The notes under the pieces: generated by a model
The model's input: only the letters and a program-made list of their open reading frames with translations
The model's database searches: none
Told to the model about the DNA's origin: nothing
Part shown: piece after piece, positions 1 to 11,659 of the stretch
Layout: every line of letters begins with the position of its first letter
Position numbering within the stretch: the first letter of the stretch is position 1
Assembly: GCA_029237695.1 (NCBI GenBank)
Contig: CM055279.1
Location: forward strand, 4,420,323-4,484,322
Origin: Conchocele bisecta
Lineage: Eukaryota > Mollusca > Bivalvia > Lucinida > Thyasiridae
Length of the DNA stretch: 64,000 nucleotides
Direction of reading: 5' to 3'
Position numbers and translations under genes: made by a program

Positions 1-3000
1 ATTTGTACTGAAAATTCCTAAGTTTAGAACTTATAGTGTTTGTAAAATGATTTGTGTAGACTATCTTCCAATTTATATTGTTATCCGCGAATTCGTCATC
101 CCATTTTGTCTTGGCTTTATGCATAACCGGTTTCTGTTGATTAAGAAACATGTTATATAGCTTCTTATTACATTTGGTCGTGGTTTTTATTTGTTCTATT
201 AATAGTATCTTTGTATTAATCGTGTTTATTCTTTCATTTTTAATTCGTGTTCTCCAGTCTTGAGGAATGCACGAAATCAGTTTGAAGAATTTTAGGTAAT
301 CGTTATTACTAACATCAAATAGTTCTTTTATTTTTGTAAAATTGAAGAATGATGTAGCTCTATAATCGTATAGTTGTTCTATATATTTAATCCCCTTATT
401 AGCCCATTCCTTGTAGTAAAACATTCTTCCATTACCTTTTATTTTCGAATTGTTCCATAAAATTTGCTTTGATAATGTTTCTGGATTATCGCAGAAGCTT
501 AGCTTGCACCATGATTTAAGAACATCTGTCAAAAATTTATTTTTTATCAAATGTTTTACGTATGTTTGGTTTACATTTCCTTCAAATATATGTACACCAC
601 CAAAAGGCTTCTAATTCTATCATTTTTAGCCCGCCTTCTTCGAACGTTTTAACAATAATTTTTCTACTAATTTTATCAGGCTTTGAATCCCAGAGAAAAT
701 CAAACATAATGCGTATAATTTGCTTTAAAGTCTCCTGCTCCGGATTGTCTAGAACTGTTAAAGGGAATATTAATTTTGGAAATGCAAAACTTTTAATGAC
801 GGTTATTTTACCTAGTATGGTGAGCTTTCTTTTTTCCATTTGCCTAAACATTGCTGAAATTCCTTTATTTTAGGATCTATGTTTAAACTATGCACTTTAT
901 TTTTATCATTGCAAAAATATATCCCTAAAGTTTTGGCCACATCTGCAGTCCATGAAAATGGTTTATCATCACAGTACGTAGTTGTAGAGTTCTTCGTCGA
1001 ACCTGTTCTAAACAATATTGACTTAGAATAGTTTAAACGTAAACCTGAAATGTTTCCAAAATTATCTATTGTACTAATTAATATTTCGAGAGATTGTCTG
1101 GACCCATCCATGCAAAATGTAGCATCATCCGCGAACATAGCATTTTTTATTTCTTCACTATTTATAGTTATTCCTTTTATTAATTGATTTTTTCTAACAC
1201 TGTGCGAGAGTATGTCTATTGCGATTATGAATAAATAAGGAAATAATGGACATCCTTGTCTTAGTCCTCTTCCCAAGGAAAACAAATCTGAAAGATAGCC
1301 ATTATTTGTTACACAACTAGATATACATGTATTATGATAAAATATTTCAATCCATTTGATTAAGCTGGGTCCGAAGTTTAGAAAGGTTAATACCTTAATT
1401 ATATACTCATGGCTTATACTATCAAATGCTTTTTCAAAATCGGCGAATAATAAGATTCCTGGTATATTTTTATCATTTGCGTGTTCAATTACTTCGGATA
1501 AGAGCCTTATATTTTCTCCAATATATCTACCTTTAATACATCCTGTTTGTGAAGAATCTATTAAATTATTTAATACCTTTTTTATTCTATTTGCAATGGC
1601 CTTTGTTGCTATTTTGTTGTCGATATTTAGCAAACTTATTGGTCTCCAGTTGGCGAGGTGTGTTGTATCTTTGCCTGTTTTTGGAATTAAATTTATAACA
1701 CTTTGTTTTTGTAGTGTTGTTAGTTCGCCTTGCTCCATCGAAAAGTTTAATGATTTTACCAAATGACTTTTTATGTCATTCCAAAACATTTTGAAAAATT
1801 CTACAGTTATTCCATCCGACCCAGGGCTCTTATTGTTTTGCATTTCTTTTAAGGCATTAAAACATTCAGCTTCTGTCAATATTCCTTCATATTTACTTTT
1901 CTCCTCATCATTTAACTTATTATTATAATCATTTGGGAAAAAATTAATATCAGAATCTGTGCATTCTTTTTTCTTAGATAGTTTTTCATAATAATGTTTT
2001 TCTTCTAGTAGAATTTGTTCCTTGTCTGTAACAAGTTTTCCATTTACAGTTAGCTGTGAAATAATTTTTCTTTCAAATTTTCTTTTTTCAAGCGCCGCAA
2101 AAAAATTTGTATTCTTTTCTCCAGCCTCCACCCAATTTACTTTCGATCGAAAAATAATACTTTCTGCTCGTCTTTTGTAAATTTCCTCTAGACGGCTTTT
2201 TCAATTATTTATTTCATTGATTGCTTCAGGTATTTGTATATTGTCATTACTTAATAGATCAATTTGCTGCTGTAATTTATTTTCGTCTGTTTTATCTTTT
2301 CTAATACGTTTTGTAGTATATTTGATAGTTTCATTTCTGATTGTTCCTTTAATTAACTCCCATAAAGTGTTAGGGTTTGCTTCATGGTTAATGTTGGCAA
2401 TTTCCGCTATATTGCTTTTAATAATTGTTTTATAATCATTTTCGAAAATAATTGAATTATTCAATTTAAAATATCCTGGGCCTCTAGGCTGATCATTGAT
2501 ATTTATCATGATTTGTACCAATGAATGATCTGTTTTTAAACTACATTTTATTTCACTTTTAGAAACAGGTTTCACCAAATTGTCAGATAGTAAAAAATAA
2601 TCTAGTCTACATAGGATAGGTGGTCTAGAATTAGAATGTCATGTATATTTTGTTTTTGTTCCGTGTTTTTGCCTCCATATATCAGTAAAATCATATTTTT
2701 CTATAATATTTAAAATAATTTCTCTGTTCTGTTTGTTTGTACTTTGTAACCCACCTCTTTTATCCAAATCAAAGTTTAGGACAACATTGAAATCACCACC
2801 TATAATAATTCGCGAATTTTCATTTTCAGAAATAAAATCTTCTAGCTTTTTAAAAAAATGTTTTATCTTCGATATTTGGCCCATATACATTTATAAGAAG
2901 AATCTGTTTATTGTTTATATCAATTTCAATTGCCTGAATTCTACCGGGAATTATTTCTGTGTATTTAAGAACATTATATGTTAAATTAGAATTAAACAGA

Positions 3001-3212
3001 ATACAGACTCCTTCAGAGTTGCTTGACTTTCCACTAAATAATCCTTCTGCACCCCAGTCAGTTTCCCACTCCTTTTCTATTTTTATTACTGAATGAGTTT
3101 CCTGCAAAAAACATATCGCGTAATTGTTATCCTTGAGCCACTGGAATATTTGAGTCCGTTTTAACTTAGATCCTAGTCCTCGGACGTTTAAAGTGCATAT
3201 GTTAGTTGCCAT
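1..3212 (-). pseudogene. L1/Tx1-type LINE ORF2 (endonuclease + reverse transcriptase), 3' end outside the window
   Basis: This is the ORF2 of a non-LTR retrotransposon, which nicks the target and copies the element RNA in place. It starts at the ATG at 3,212. The apurinic-type endonuclease lies first (about 2,640-3,212): an N-terminal LNVRGLGS motif, LQETH, then GGDFNVV. The reverse transcriptase follows (about 1-2,130) with WRPISLLN, the palm motif DFEKAFDS, GLRQGCPL and the catalytic FADD (near 1,125). L1/Tx1-like elements share this arrangement. Breaks seen: a frameshift near 2,865 in an A-run, in-frame TGA at 2,639 and 2,201, a frameshift near 845 and another near 590. The same frame holds from 2,578 to 812 apart from the TGA. 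No RNase H domain is visible. The 3' end lies beyond base 1. ORF1 at 6,102-7,079 has the right strand and order to be the same element, but 2.9 kb of other sequence separates them. Confidence 0.9.
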
Positions 3213-3623
3213 GGAGAGTTAGGGTGAAATGATACATGTATACCCTGTACGTAGCTGATAAAATGTCTACTGATATTGCATCGTGTTGCTCAAAAGAAGG
3301 AAGATAGAGGTAAGACCAGAGATAGGTGATTAGAACAAAGTAAGTTAAGGTTATCATAAATACCCTCATTTTACAGGTAGATGTTGCGATTCTACTTGAG
3401 TATATGAAGTATGGGGTACAGGGTTAAACATGCAGAATGTGTTTATCATGTAAGATATCTGTCCACAATGAAGGAAGAAAATCTTATAAAAATGGATATA
3501 TGGTGGACAATGCTTACCACAATATGGCTGTGCGAACATGTTTTACCATATGAAGTATAATCTATTCATCAGAGAAATATACATTTTCATATGCCCTCTC
3601 AGTTTCGGCATGACACATTTATA
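3213..3623. other. No gene seen (LINE inter-ORF region)
   Basis: About 410 bp of AT-rich sequence just upstream of the endonuclease start. I see no open frame, inverted repeat or recognisable repeat here. Confidence 0.5.
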
Positions 3624-4860
3624 AGTAGATCACAAAGTAGATTCAGTGCGAACAGTGAGATCCGTGTGCAGACAGCGAATAATGAGATCCGTGTGCAGAC
3701 AGCGCAGATATAAAATAAAAACAACTTTTACCGCAAGTGTTCCGTTTCCAGCTTGAATAGAACACACAAAACAACATGAACACACAATACCAACATATAT
3801 ATACATGTATATATACACACATATACATACATATATATACACACATACACACACACACATGTGTATGAATAGAACACGCAACACTACATGAACACACAAT
3901 ACCAACATATGTATACATGTATATATACACACACATACATACATGCACATACACACATATATACATAATATACGAGAGTGTAATACACCGGAACATAAAT
4001 GATCAGTCGCATAAAGAGAAAATAAATTCGCATAATCTTTCGAGGTCTATCAGTATTACACGTTTCAAAGTAGATCACAAAGTAAGTTCAGTGTGAACAG
4101 TGAGATCCTGGTGCAGACAGCGCAGATATAAAAGAAAAACTATTTTTACCCTTCGTGTTCCGTCTCCAGCTTGAACAAAATCACACAATACAACAATCAA
4201 TAACGCATATTATTAACAAGTTGTCTGCTGGAGACGGGACAAACGTAATCTATGTTGAACAATTCGCAGCCACAATGCGTCCTACAGTCTTACAGGAAAA
4301 AACGAAATTCGAAATTGTAAGAGTGTAGTAGACACAAACCTAAAATAGCACCCGCATACTAGTAATGAGGAAATACACTAGCATCAGCTTTCTAACACTA
4401 TCAGTGTGACACATTTATAAGTAAAAGTAGATCCCTAAGTAAGTTCAATGCGAACAATGAGATACCGGTGCAGACAGCGTCCATATAAAGAAGGTCCTCT
4501 TTCTACCCTTAGTGTTCCGTCTCCAGCTTCAATAAATCACACAATACAACACTAACACATAATACTAAGATATATACCGTATTCTCGTTCTGTTATCAAT
4601 GGTGTCTATTGGAGACGGGGCAAAGGGGATCTATATTAATTTCTTTGAAACTAGTATGATTCGTACACTCTTAAAAAATGAAAGTCTAAAGTTTAAGAGT
4701 GTAGTATACACCTATGACATGTACATACTTCATCATTTATTAATTACATATCATAAGAAGTACTACAGAACCATGATTGTCTTCAATTCGCATACATACA
4801 TGCATCAATATGGTGTCATTGGCCAGTGCAAGTGTTTCATAGACTATTAGAAGCCGTAGG
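3624..4860. repeat. Three-unit tandem array with TATA-like boxes
   Basis: Three degenerate units of about 350-440 bp begin near 3,624, 4,068 and 4,423. Each starts with a variant of 'gtagatcacaaagtaagttc', followed by 'gtgcagacagcg', an A/T box of TATATAAA type and 'gtgttccgtctccagctt'. The later parts of units 2 and 3 share 'ggagacggg(a/g)caaa'. Unit 1 contains the AC/AT microsatellite described separately. The repeated TATA-like box at a constant distance from a conserved GC-rich block looks like promoter or 5' untranslated sequence of a transposon, but no open frame accompanies it. The strand of any transcription is unknown. Confidence 0.7.
3789..3966. repeat. AC/AT microsatellite, duplicated
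   Basis: Two copies of the block 'acacaataccaacatat' followed by alternating ATAC/ACAC runs lie at about 3,784-3,861 and 3,895-3,966. The open frames called across it on the minus strand are composition artefacts of the alternating purine-pyrimidine run. Confidence 0.9.
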
Positions 4861-6101
4861 AAATAATATTAAATCTACTAAAATAAACAATGTGTCTCCT
4901 AACTACATGCCTGTTTCATGTGCATGCCTCTGGTATATATATATATGATCACATGACATGATTAGCCATTCTAGGGCTCTTGTATATTCACCAAGTCTGA
5001 CATAATAAGTTCGTATATGACACTGGTGGTATTTGTAGTGTGCTGTGATCCGCGTAGCCCCCGATCAGCCTGCGCGGATGTGAATGCCGATCTGGGACTA
5101 GCCTGTCACATATTTTATAACACCCCCATTCGCATCCACTTGTCAACCAGTATATATAGGTGAACATATATACATACGTATATACAAATATATGCGTCAA
5201 TCTTGCCAGTATTTGTCAATTTCTTTATTTCGAAACATTTGATTGAAATGATGAAGCTCGATTGGCTGAGCCTAAGTTGTACTTCGACTCAGGCTCTGCC
5301 AGTCAAACTGCCTGATTGCAAGTTGGTATTACCAATCGATGTTTCTAAACTCTGATACTCTCGTCATGATTAACGCAGGCGTCTCTGTATCTACCCATAC
5401 TCACTCATATACCCAAAATTAACTCACTCAAACCAAATTACAATCTAGCAACGTGTATCAGTAGATTACAAATGTATTTTACCAGCTGAACGAACAGTGC
5501 GGTCCCCGACTAGTCTGCACATCCGCCGCGGCTGATCTCGGACAACACTGGTCGCAAAGTCATTCTGTTCTGCTGTACATTGTTATCTGTTTACAAAAGG
5601 TTTACATATATACACAGATCGGTCATCACGTCCGTGCCAACTGGTACGTGTTTACAATATGGTAATCACCAATAGCTGGCAAAACAGCATTTTGAACAGC
5701 CCTCGCTCAGGCCAGGTGATAATGTGTTCACTGGAGCGTTTACAAGTGTGTGTATACCTCTGAATTGTATACTTGATAAAATAAATGCCGGTTATCCATG
5801 TCATCCAAACGTGTTATAATGTTGACCGTATATGCATACATAAATAGTTAATTCCACCTGTTTTAATCCATTTCATGCCAAACATAAACTATTTATCTAG
5901 TAGAAAATAAATGATTAATTTGTTATTTCCCTACAAAACTGATTTATGCTACCTAAATCCAAATTGTTTCATTTAGATGGTTCAAATGAGTGGCAACAAC
6001 ATACCTCTTAAAAGAAAAAAATAGAAAACAAATGTTGGTGTAAGTTGATACTCTAGCATGAAATGGGTTAATTGTATATTTAGTAGCGTAAATGTCACAT
6101 G
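4861..6101. other. No gene; remnants of dispersed repeats
   Basis: AT-rich intergenic sequence. Around 5,045-5,110 and 5,500-5,560 there are short GC-richer blocks with 'gatcagcctgcgcggatg' and 'gtctgcacatccgccgcgg'. They resemble the 'gatcaggctgcgcagatgcacagg' family seen elsewhere in the window (39,130; 59,640). No open frame with recognisable content. Confidence 0.5.
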
Positions 6102-7079
6102 TCACCCGTCCAGTACTTGTAGTCTTTGTATTCGATTTGTAATTCGCTGCGATGCTTTCCATTTGACTACTATATGTCCGTTTCGAGTCCAGCTTGATTC
6201 TACATCCGTATTCTTTCTGGCTGCTGCAAATACAGGTTGGTTTAAGCGCGTTATGTCCTCTGATATATATATACCAGTTCCTCTTAATTTGTTTTTTCTG
6301 TCCTTCATACTCTGGAACTTCTGATTCCTGGACATAAATCTAACTATTACCGGTCGAGGTTTGTTTGTCGTTTTCTTGCCGAGCCTATGCGCCATGTCTA
6401 TGTCCGTGACTTGAAGGTTAGTGCTCATTTTATCGTTCAAAAACTTCACCACTTTGTCCGTTGTTTCTTCCATTGTTTCTGGTCTGTCTCGGTTGTCCTC
6501 TGGTAAGTTTACGATACGTATATTGTTGCACCTGCTGTATTGTTCGAGGTCATTTCCTTTTTCTATCTGCTGTTCGTTAAACTTTTCTGTCTTCCGTCTA
6601 AGTTGGTTAATTGTTTCGTCTTTGTGCTCCAATTCTTTCTCTAGGGTTTTTATATGTGTTTTGCACTCATCTAAGTTGGTATTAATGGTGTGTGCTTCAC
6701 TTTCAATTATGTCTATTCTGTGGGCTACAGACTCATACACTTTCTTCTGTATTTTCTCCACCATATCTTCCATTTCCTTTTGAATGGTGCTTTTGACAAT
6801 GTCGATTATTTCATCTTTCTTAACTATGCCATCAATTTTGTCCATTATGCTATCTAAACGTGATTTGATGTCCTTGTCTGAATATTCATCTGTTTCCCGT
6901 CTTGCTGTAGCCCCCTCTGTAGCATCATCTGTGTCCATTTTCTTTTTTCCGGCTTTAACCTTCCGTTTTTTCTTCGTTTTTGTTTGGGTTGGACTGTATT
7001 TATCTAGTATGTCTTTGTCAATATGTTTTATGCTGACTTCTTCACTAGAGGTTGAGATAATTAAATGTCGCTCCAACAC
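6102..7079 (-). CDS. LINE ORF1 protein (L1 ORF1p-like RNA-binding chaperone)
   Basis: A 325-residue intact frame. The N-terminal third is Lys-rich and charged (KTKKKRKVKAGKKK near residue 40). A long coiled coil follows (about residues 80-175, many EK/DE heptads). Next come an RRM-like segment with NIRIVNLPED, DIDMAHRLG and RPVIVRF, and a basic C-terminal domain. This order matches L1-type ORF1 proteins, which trimerise and coat the element RNA. The N-terminus lies just downstream of the LINE 5' repeat (7,080-7,382), whose copy at 59,855 also carries the sequence around the start codon. ORF2 lies downstream on the same strand. The frame is uninterrupted, unlike ORF2. Confidence 0.85.
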   Translation of the reverse strand: MLERHLIISTSSEEVSIKHIDKDILDKYSPTQTKTKKKRKVKAGKKKMDTDDATEGATARRETDEYSDKDIKSRLDSIMDKIDGIVKKDEIIDIVKSTIQKEMEDMVEKIQKKVYESVAHRIDIIESEAHTINTNLDECKTHIKTLEKELEHKDETINQLRRKTEKFNEQQIEKGNDLEQYSRCNNIRIVNLPEDNRDRPETMEETTDKVVKFLNDKMSTNLQVTDIDMAHRLGKKTTNKPRPVIVRFMSRNQKFQSMKDRKNKLRGTGIYISEDITRLNQPVFAAARKNTDVESSWTRNGHIVVKWKASQRITNRIQRLQVLDG

Positions 7080-7382
7080 TCACACCTTTCAGCTGTGGCG
7101 ATTTGTGTTGCGTTGTCTAACACGTCTCGACCTCCCGTTGATTCTGATCTGACCAGTGAGATCAAATACATGTGGCTGTGACTGGAGGAATTGGGCCTAT
7201 GGGATTTGTGACTAGTCTAGCTCCTGATCAAATAGCAATCTACCGTACTCTGATAATGATATATATTGCTTCTTGGAAGCATGGCGGGCGTTTAATTGAT
7301 GGAATACCGAACAGTGTAGATCCTGATCAGACTGCGAGGATGCACAGGTTGATTTGGATCTACACTGGTCGTAAGGCCCATA
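7080..7382 (-). mobile_element. LINE 5' repeat, part next to ORF1 (split by Polinton 1)
   Basis: This stretch is closely similar to 59,860-60,174, and the similarity continues on the other side of Polinton 1 at 26,880-27,295. Translated, it gives the 'NSVDPDQTA'-type peptide seen in many mollusc hypothetical proteins, which I take to be repeat sequence and not a gene. The last five bases (7,378-7,382, CCATA) are the left target duplication of Polinton 1. Relative to the minus-strand ORF1 this is 5' untranslated or promoter sequence. Confidence 0.75.
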
Positions 7383-7417
7383 AGTAGTATAGAGGGAGTC
7401 AAAATGATACCACCTGC
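7383..7417. repeat. Polinton 1 left terminal inverted repeat
   Basis: 35 bp starting AGTAGTATAGAGGG. It matches the reverse complement of 26,845-26,879 with one mismatch (base 10). Similarity stops abruptly after '...ccacctgc', so the TIR is short compared with typical Polintons. Confidence 0.93.
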
Positions 7418-8124
7418 GGTGCAAGCTCTTAGGCAGAAATCTTTTAGGCCGGCACCTTTGAGCTATGCAATTACATCACCAAATTCACACATATTTAGGC
7501 TGCCACCATTAAACAGACGAGACGGACGTCATACCGGATCAACAACATGGCACACACGAGATGAGACCAATTGTTGAAAGGTCAACAAACGTATATATGC
7601 TCATCAGTTTCCTATACAACATACAAATGGTGTGCAAATTATAATTATTTATAAACACTTAGAGAGGTTCACGAATTTCTGGGATGGTTCGTAATTTTAT
7701 CAATTTTGTAAAAATTATTAATAATTTAAAGCTGAACAATTAATAATAATTAATTATATTGGTGCAGTAAACAAATTTGCATAACTATACAACCAACATG
7801 TGTAAAATCAATAGCCGAGGTAAACAGACGGCTATTTATAGCCGAGTGTATTTCTCCTTATCGGTGGTATGTAAACGACTATTGATTTATAGCAGAGATA
7901 AACATACGGCTATTTATAGCCGAGTGTATTTCTCCTTATCGGTGGTATGTAAACGGCTATTGATTTACACAGACGGTGTGTACACAGACGGTGTGTACAC
8001 AGGTTAGTTATAAACACTTAGAGAGGCGATTACAGCGTAATGCTCGGATGAATTTGTTATACGATTACGGTGTAATTCTCATTGAAAAACACATGTTGTA
8101 TAGGTATGAAAATTGTTTAATGCT
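7418..8124. repeat. Polinton 1 left non-coding arm with hairpin-bearing direct repeats
   Basis: No gene in about 700 bp. Two 78-bp direct repeats begin at 7,829 and 7,907. Each contains the hairpin CGGCTATTTATAGCCG (7-bp stem, 2-nt loop) and 'tttctccttatcggtggta'. After them 'cacagacggtgtgta' is repeated twice near 7,970-8,000. A 19-bp direct repeat starting 'ttataaacacttag' brackets the block at 7,649-7,667 and 8,008-8,026. Position near an element end suggests a replication or packaging region, but this is inference. Confidence 0.7.
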
Positions 8125-8405
8125 TTAAAAATTATTTAATAAAATATCACAATTTCGGGATGGTGGTGCTGTAACATTTCCTCCGACTTTATTTCCAACT
8201 TTTACCCTAAATTTATCCCAATCAGTACACTCAATTTTGGGCATGGTGGCGAGCGCTTTGATTCTAATATCATTTTTTAATTCTTCATATCTCCCCATTT
8301 CTTCCACCACGGATTCAAACTCTAAATTTGATATTTTCTTATCGGCCAACGCTTTGGACACTAAAACGTCGATGCTATTTTTCTTAGACCTAGCGAGATA
8401 ATGCA
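8125..8405 (-). pseudogene. Polinton membrane protein, C-terminal part (gene cut by nested transposon)
   Basis: The 3' part of a small Polinton gene of unknown function; the 5' part lies at 12,007-12,172. The recognisable block is LARSKKNSIDVLVSKALADK followed by IS(N)xEFE and MGRYEELK. The same block occurs in the uninterrupted homologue in Polinton 2 (47,122-47,744), where it follows a hydrophobic, probably transmembrane, region. That hydrophobic middle is missing here, so sequence was lost when or after the transposon entered. Gene order (directly after the fibre gene) is the same in both Polintons. Confidence 0.75.
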
Positions 8406-8750
8406 TAGGCTGTGGAACTTCCCGTAGTATTTTTATGTGCCCTATGTTTGACACTTGATTCGTGAACTAGACCATGTACCATGTCAAAAAAACTTGGGTA
8501 GACATTTGGTACCCCGGCAACGAATGAAATATCCAAGATGGCCGCCGGCGGCCATTTTGAATTAGTATCTCATTTAGCTTTGCAACCAATGGGTCTAGAA
8601 ACATAAATAACACATCATTTCTGACTCATTTCAGGACGAGGAATCCAATAGTGTGGCAATATTCGCGATTGGAGATTTCCTTGACTTGTTAATCCAAAAT
8701 GGCCGCCAAATATTGTGCGGAAAATGCATGATTTGCTTAAATATTTGTGA
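8406..8750. repeat. Left TIR of nested transposon
   Basis: Imperfect inverted match to 11,660-12,006, roughly 80-85% by eye. It contains AAGATGGCCGCCGGCGGCCATTTT, itself a GC-rich palindrome (GGCCGCCGGCGGCC), and a second 'aaaatggccgcc' at 8,696. Confidence 0.85.
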
Positions 8751-9081
8751 TAGTCATTCAAAATGAGTGTATATGCAATTGTTTAATATGCATAGTATAT
8801 TACCCTAGTTGGAAACATTTTGATGTGGTTGTCATGTTACATTCAAGGTTTCCATGGCAACAGTTTACCTATATATTATAGATTAGTTTGAATGTACGTT
8901 TAGGTAATTTCATAAACATGGATTTGCAGATCGACGTTCTACATGTTTTGTTTAACCGTTACCGTTTCTTCGGGACACAACATTATCGGCATCCAATTCT
9001 AGAAAGGAGCAGGTGATGAAATGGGGTTTAACGTCCGCTCAACGGCTTAGGTAGTTCTAGAAAAAAGAAATTTGTTGCCAA
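8751..9081. other. Transposon 5' region, no gene seen
   Basis: 330 bp between the left TIR and the first start codon. No recognisable coding content in any frame and no strong promoter motif. 'ttatagattagtttgaatg' near 8,878 is the only AT-rich box. Confidence 0.4.
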
Positions 9082-10960
9082 ATGGGAAATGAAATGTTGG
9101 CCATCAGCAACCTTCACAGAGAATTAAGCGGGGCAAGAACCAGTGCGTATGACGTGACCGTGAATCACGAGTGCAACCGAACGGATACCATCATGGGCGA
9201 GAAGAATGTTCAGGCCATTCTGACATTCATTGAGAAATATGAAAATCTATTCACGGTGGACGCCGTTCAACCCAAACTCCACACCATTGTCACACAAGAA
9301 GTAATGACAGACGATATTCGGCATCAACTATTGCATGTGACGACAATCGGAAATGCAGCATATGACACCCTGAGTAAAGGCCGTTTAGTTGAGAAGACAA
9401 TGTGTTTCTGTGAAACAATCCATCGAACCAACCTGAAGACCTTTCGAAGTATACATCATTCATCAAGAGAATGCAAATCATCAGTCAATATATCACAACG
9501 GAAGGAACGAGGGCAGCAACAGAGACTTCTTGAGGTAGCTAGGGTACGGGGAAGTGCAATGGAAGATCTGTTGCAGTATGACGTCACACCAGAATCATGT
9601 CTCCTTGATCAGGAAGGTTTAATGACAAAGGCTGTGAAAAGTTCCATTGTGCAAGAGCTGGAACATGAACTTACTGCAGATGATCAGAAATTCCAAAACA
9701 GACATGACACATTTCACACAACGTTTATCGTAGACATGATGGGTAACATTAGAAAGATAAGGACAAAAGGAATCAAAGACTTTGGCGAATATAGCAACAT
9801 AATATTGGAATATCTTATGAAATCAACGATTGGAGCTGATAAAATTGACTTCATCTTCGATTCCTACATCGATAAATCAGTTAAAGACTCGGAAAGGAAA
9901 CGTCGACAGACGACTTGTCCTATTGAACTGAATATCATCAACAAACAAACATCACTACCAGTTGAAATGGAACAATTTTTTTCTTCTACGTGAGTAACAA
10001 CGAAAGCTGCAGCTGTTGCTTCATCAGCAAATTATTGATGTACAAAATGACACACAGTCATCATTACAGGTTACTGAGGTATTTGTAAGCAATATGTCAG
10101 GAGAACAAACAGTTCCGTGTATCTGTGTGTTTCTGATGGGAAATCACAGGCGTACCCGAATTACACAGTCAACTGGAAGAAGCAGATACCTGGATTGTAC
10201 CTCATGCTATGCATGCAGTGAAAAATGGAACCAAGCGAATTGTAGTCATATCGTCAGACACCGATGTGTTTATACATATGATGTACTGTTGGTACGAACT
10301 CAGTAAACACGACCTTCATGAACTCTGGGTTAAGACTGGCGTCTGTGATTCCACTCGTTATATCCCCATCCATACATTGGCAGATAGGGTTGGGGAGGAT
10401 TTGTGTAGCGTACTGCCAGCTGTTCATACTATCACAGGTTGTGATTACACCAGTAAACTGGGTACTAAACATGCAGGCTTGAAGTGTAACCCAACTGTGC
10501 TTTTGAAGGACTTTGGTATACATCCTAACATTTCCAATATGGACAATGTAATGGAATCAGCTGAGTTGTACCTGGTCCAGGTGTTGAAAGGGGGTAGTAA
10601 GTGTACCACAATGAATCAGTTACGGACATGCATGTACCACCACAGCAAGGAACTATCACTAGACCAGCTACCTCCATTCTCAGGGCATTGTATGCAACAT
10701 ATCAGATGACATCTCTGCTTTGTATGGAATCAGAGGTGTTGGATCCGACTCAGTACGGGTTTATAGATGAAGAGGAGTTGTTCATGCCCGATGTATGTGG
10801 AACACCGATTCCTGATACATGTGCACAGATGTGTACAGGCACAAAGTGTGCAAATATCAGATGTACATGCAGAAGGAATGGTGTTCCTTGTTGCAAGTTT
10901 TGTAAATGTCAATGTATCCCAGATATAACGAGGTGTAAAAATCCATCAGGATCTGTATAG
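9082..10960 (+). pseudogene. Transposon protein with PIN/FEN-like nuclease core and C-terminal CXC-like Cys cluster
   Basis: One gene read in three frames: 9,082-9,993, then about 10,150-10,709, then about 10,675-10,960. The N-terminal ~300 residues are unrecognised. The middle has EEADTWIVPHA, ISSDTDVF and ITGCDYTSK: spaced acidic residues in strand-like contexts, as in PIN/XPG/FEN nucleases, whose active sites bind metal ions to cut flap or single-stranded DNA. The tail (10,800-10,945) has about 14 Cys in patterns such as CTGTKCANIRCTC and CCKFCKCQC, resembling a tesmin/TSO1 CXC DNA-binding domain. Related proteins are scattered in mollusc and cnidarian genomes. Breaks lie between 9,994 and 10,150 and near 10,675. 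That this protein is the transposase is inference from its being the only gene between the TIRs. Confidence 0.75.
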
Positions 10961-11659
10961 ATTATATGATGAGCATACAAACGTTTAGGATCTTAGTGTT
11001 AAAGTGACTGTCTCAAATAATCAATATGCATGTGTCTCATATAAACACAGTAACATACACATTCACTTTTGTTATTCGAGACAGGTGCTTAAAGTATCAA
11101 CATTTATTGACAGTTATAAGTGTTTCCTAATATAATTATGGATGTAAGGAACAGTATGCAAAGCTTTAATACTCAAACGTACAAATAGTACAGGAAACTG
11201 AACACAAACAGCCAATTAATAGGTGATACAGCATGCCAAAACGTACTCCTTGGCATTTGGGATCAGTTTAAACTATACACAATTTGCCAAAATTAGTAAA
11301 GTGGACACTGCCCACATTGAATGCAATCAAATTGCCGGATGTATTAGACTGGTCCCAACAGACATGTTGTCCATTTTTGCATACAGCCTCATTTGGTACA
11401 TAGTTATGTATCTTCATATACATGTAAATGATACTAATAGTTTGACTTAGTTAGATAATAAATATTACAAACAATTTTGTAAGTTGCTATATTTTGTTGA
11501 CCATTATATCATTTACATGGCAGTAATAATGATGTCAAAATTACAGATTTAAAATACTACAACGAGAAACTGACATTTGAAAATGACATTTGCCAGTTTA
11601 AGCCTTATTAAGACAGTATAATAAACATAGGAGTGCAAATAAACACATTTCGTTAGAAT
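10961..11659. other. Transposon 3' region, no gene seen
   Basis: 700 bp of AT-rich sequence between the stop codon and the right TIR. No recognisable frame, no polyadenylation signal that stands out, and no internal repeat. Confidence 0.4.

Noticed and set aside
3630..4078. Three overlapping Cys/Val/Tyr-rich frames
   Set aside because: Products of the AC/AT microsatellite.
7172..7387. 71-codon frame with an 'NSVDPDQTA'-type peptide, also at 59,964
   Set aside because: Translation of a dispersed repeat; present in several degenerate copies on both strands and split by Polinton 1.
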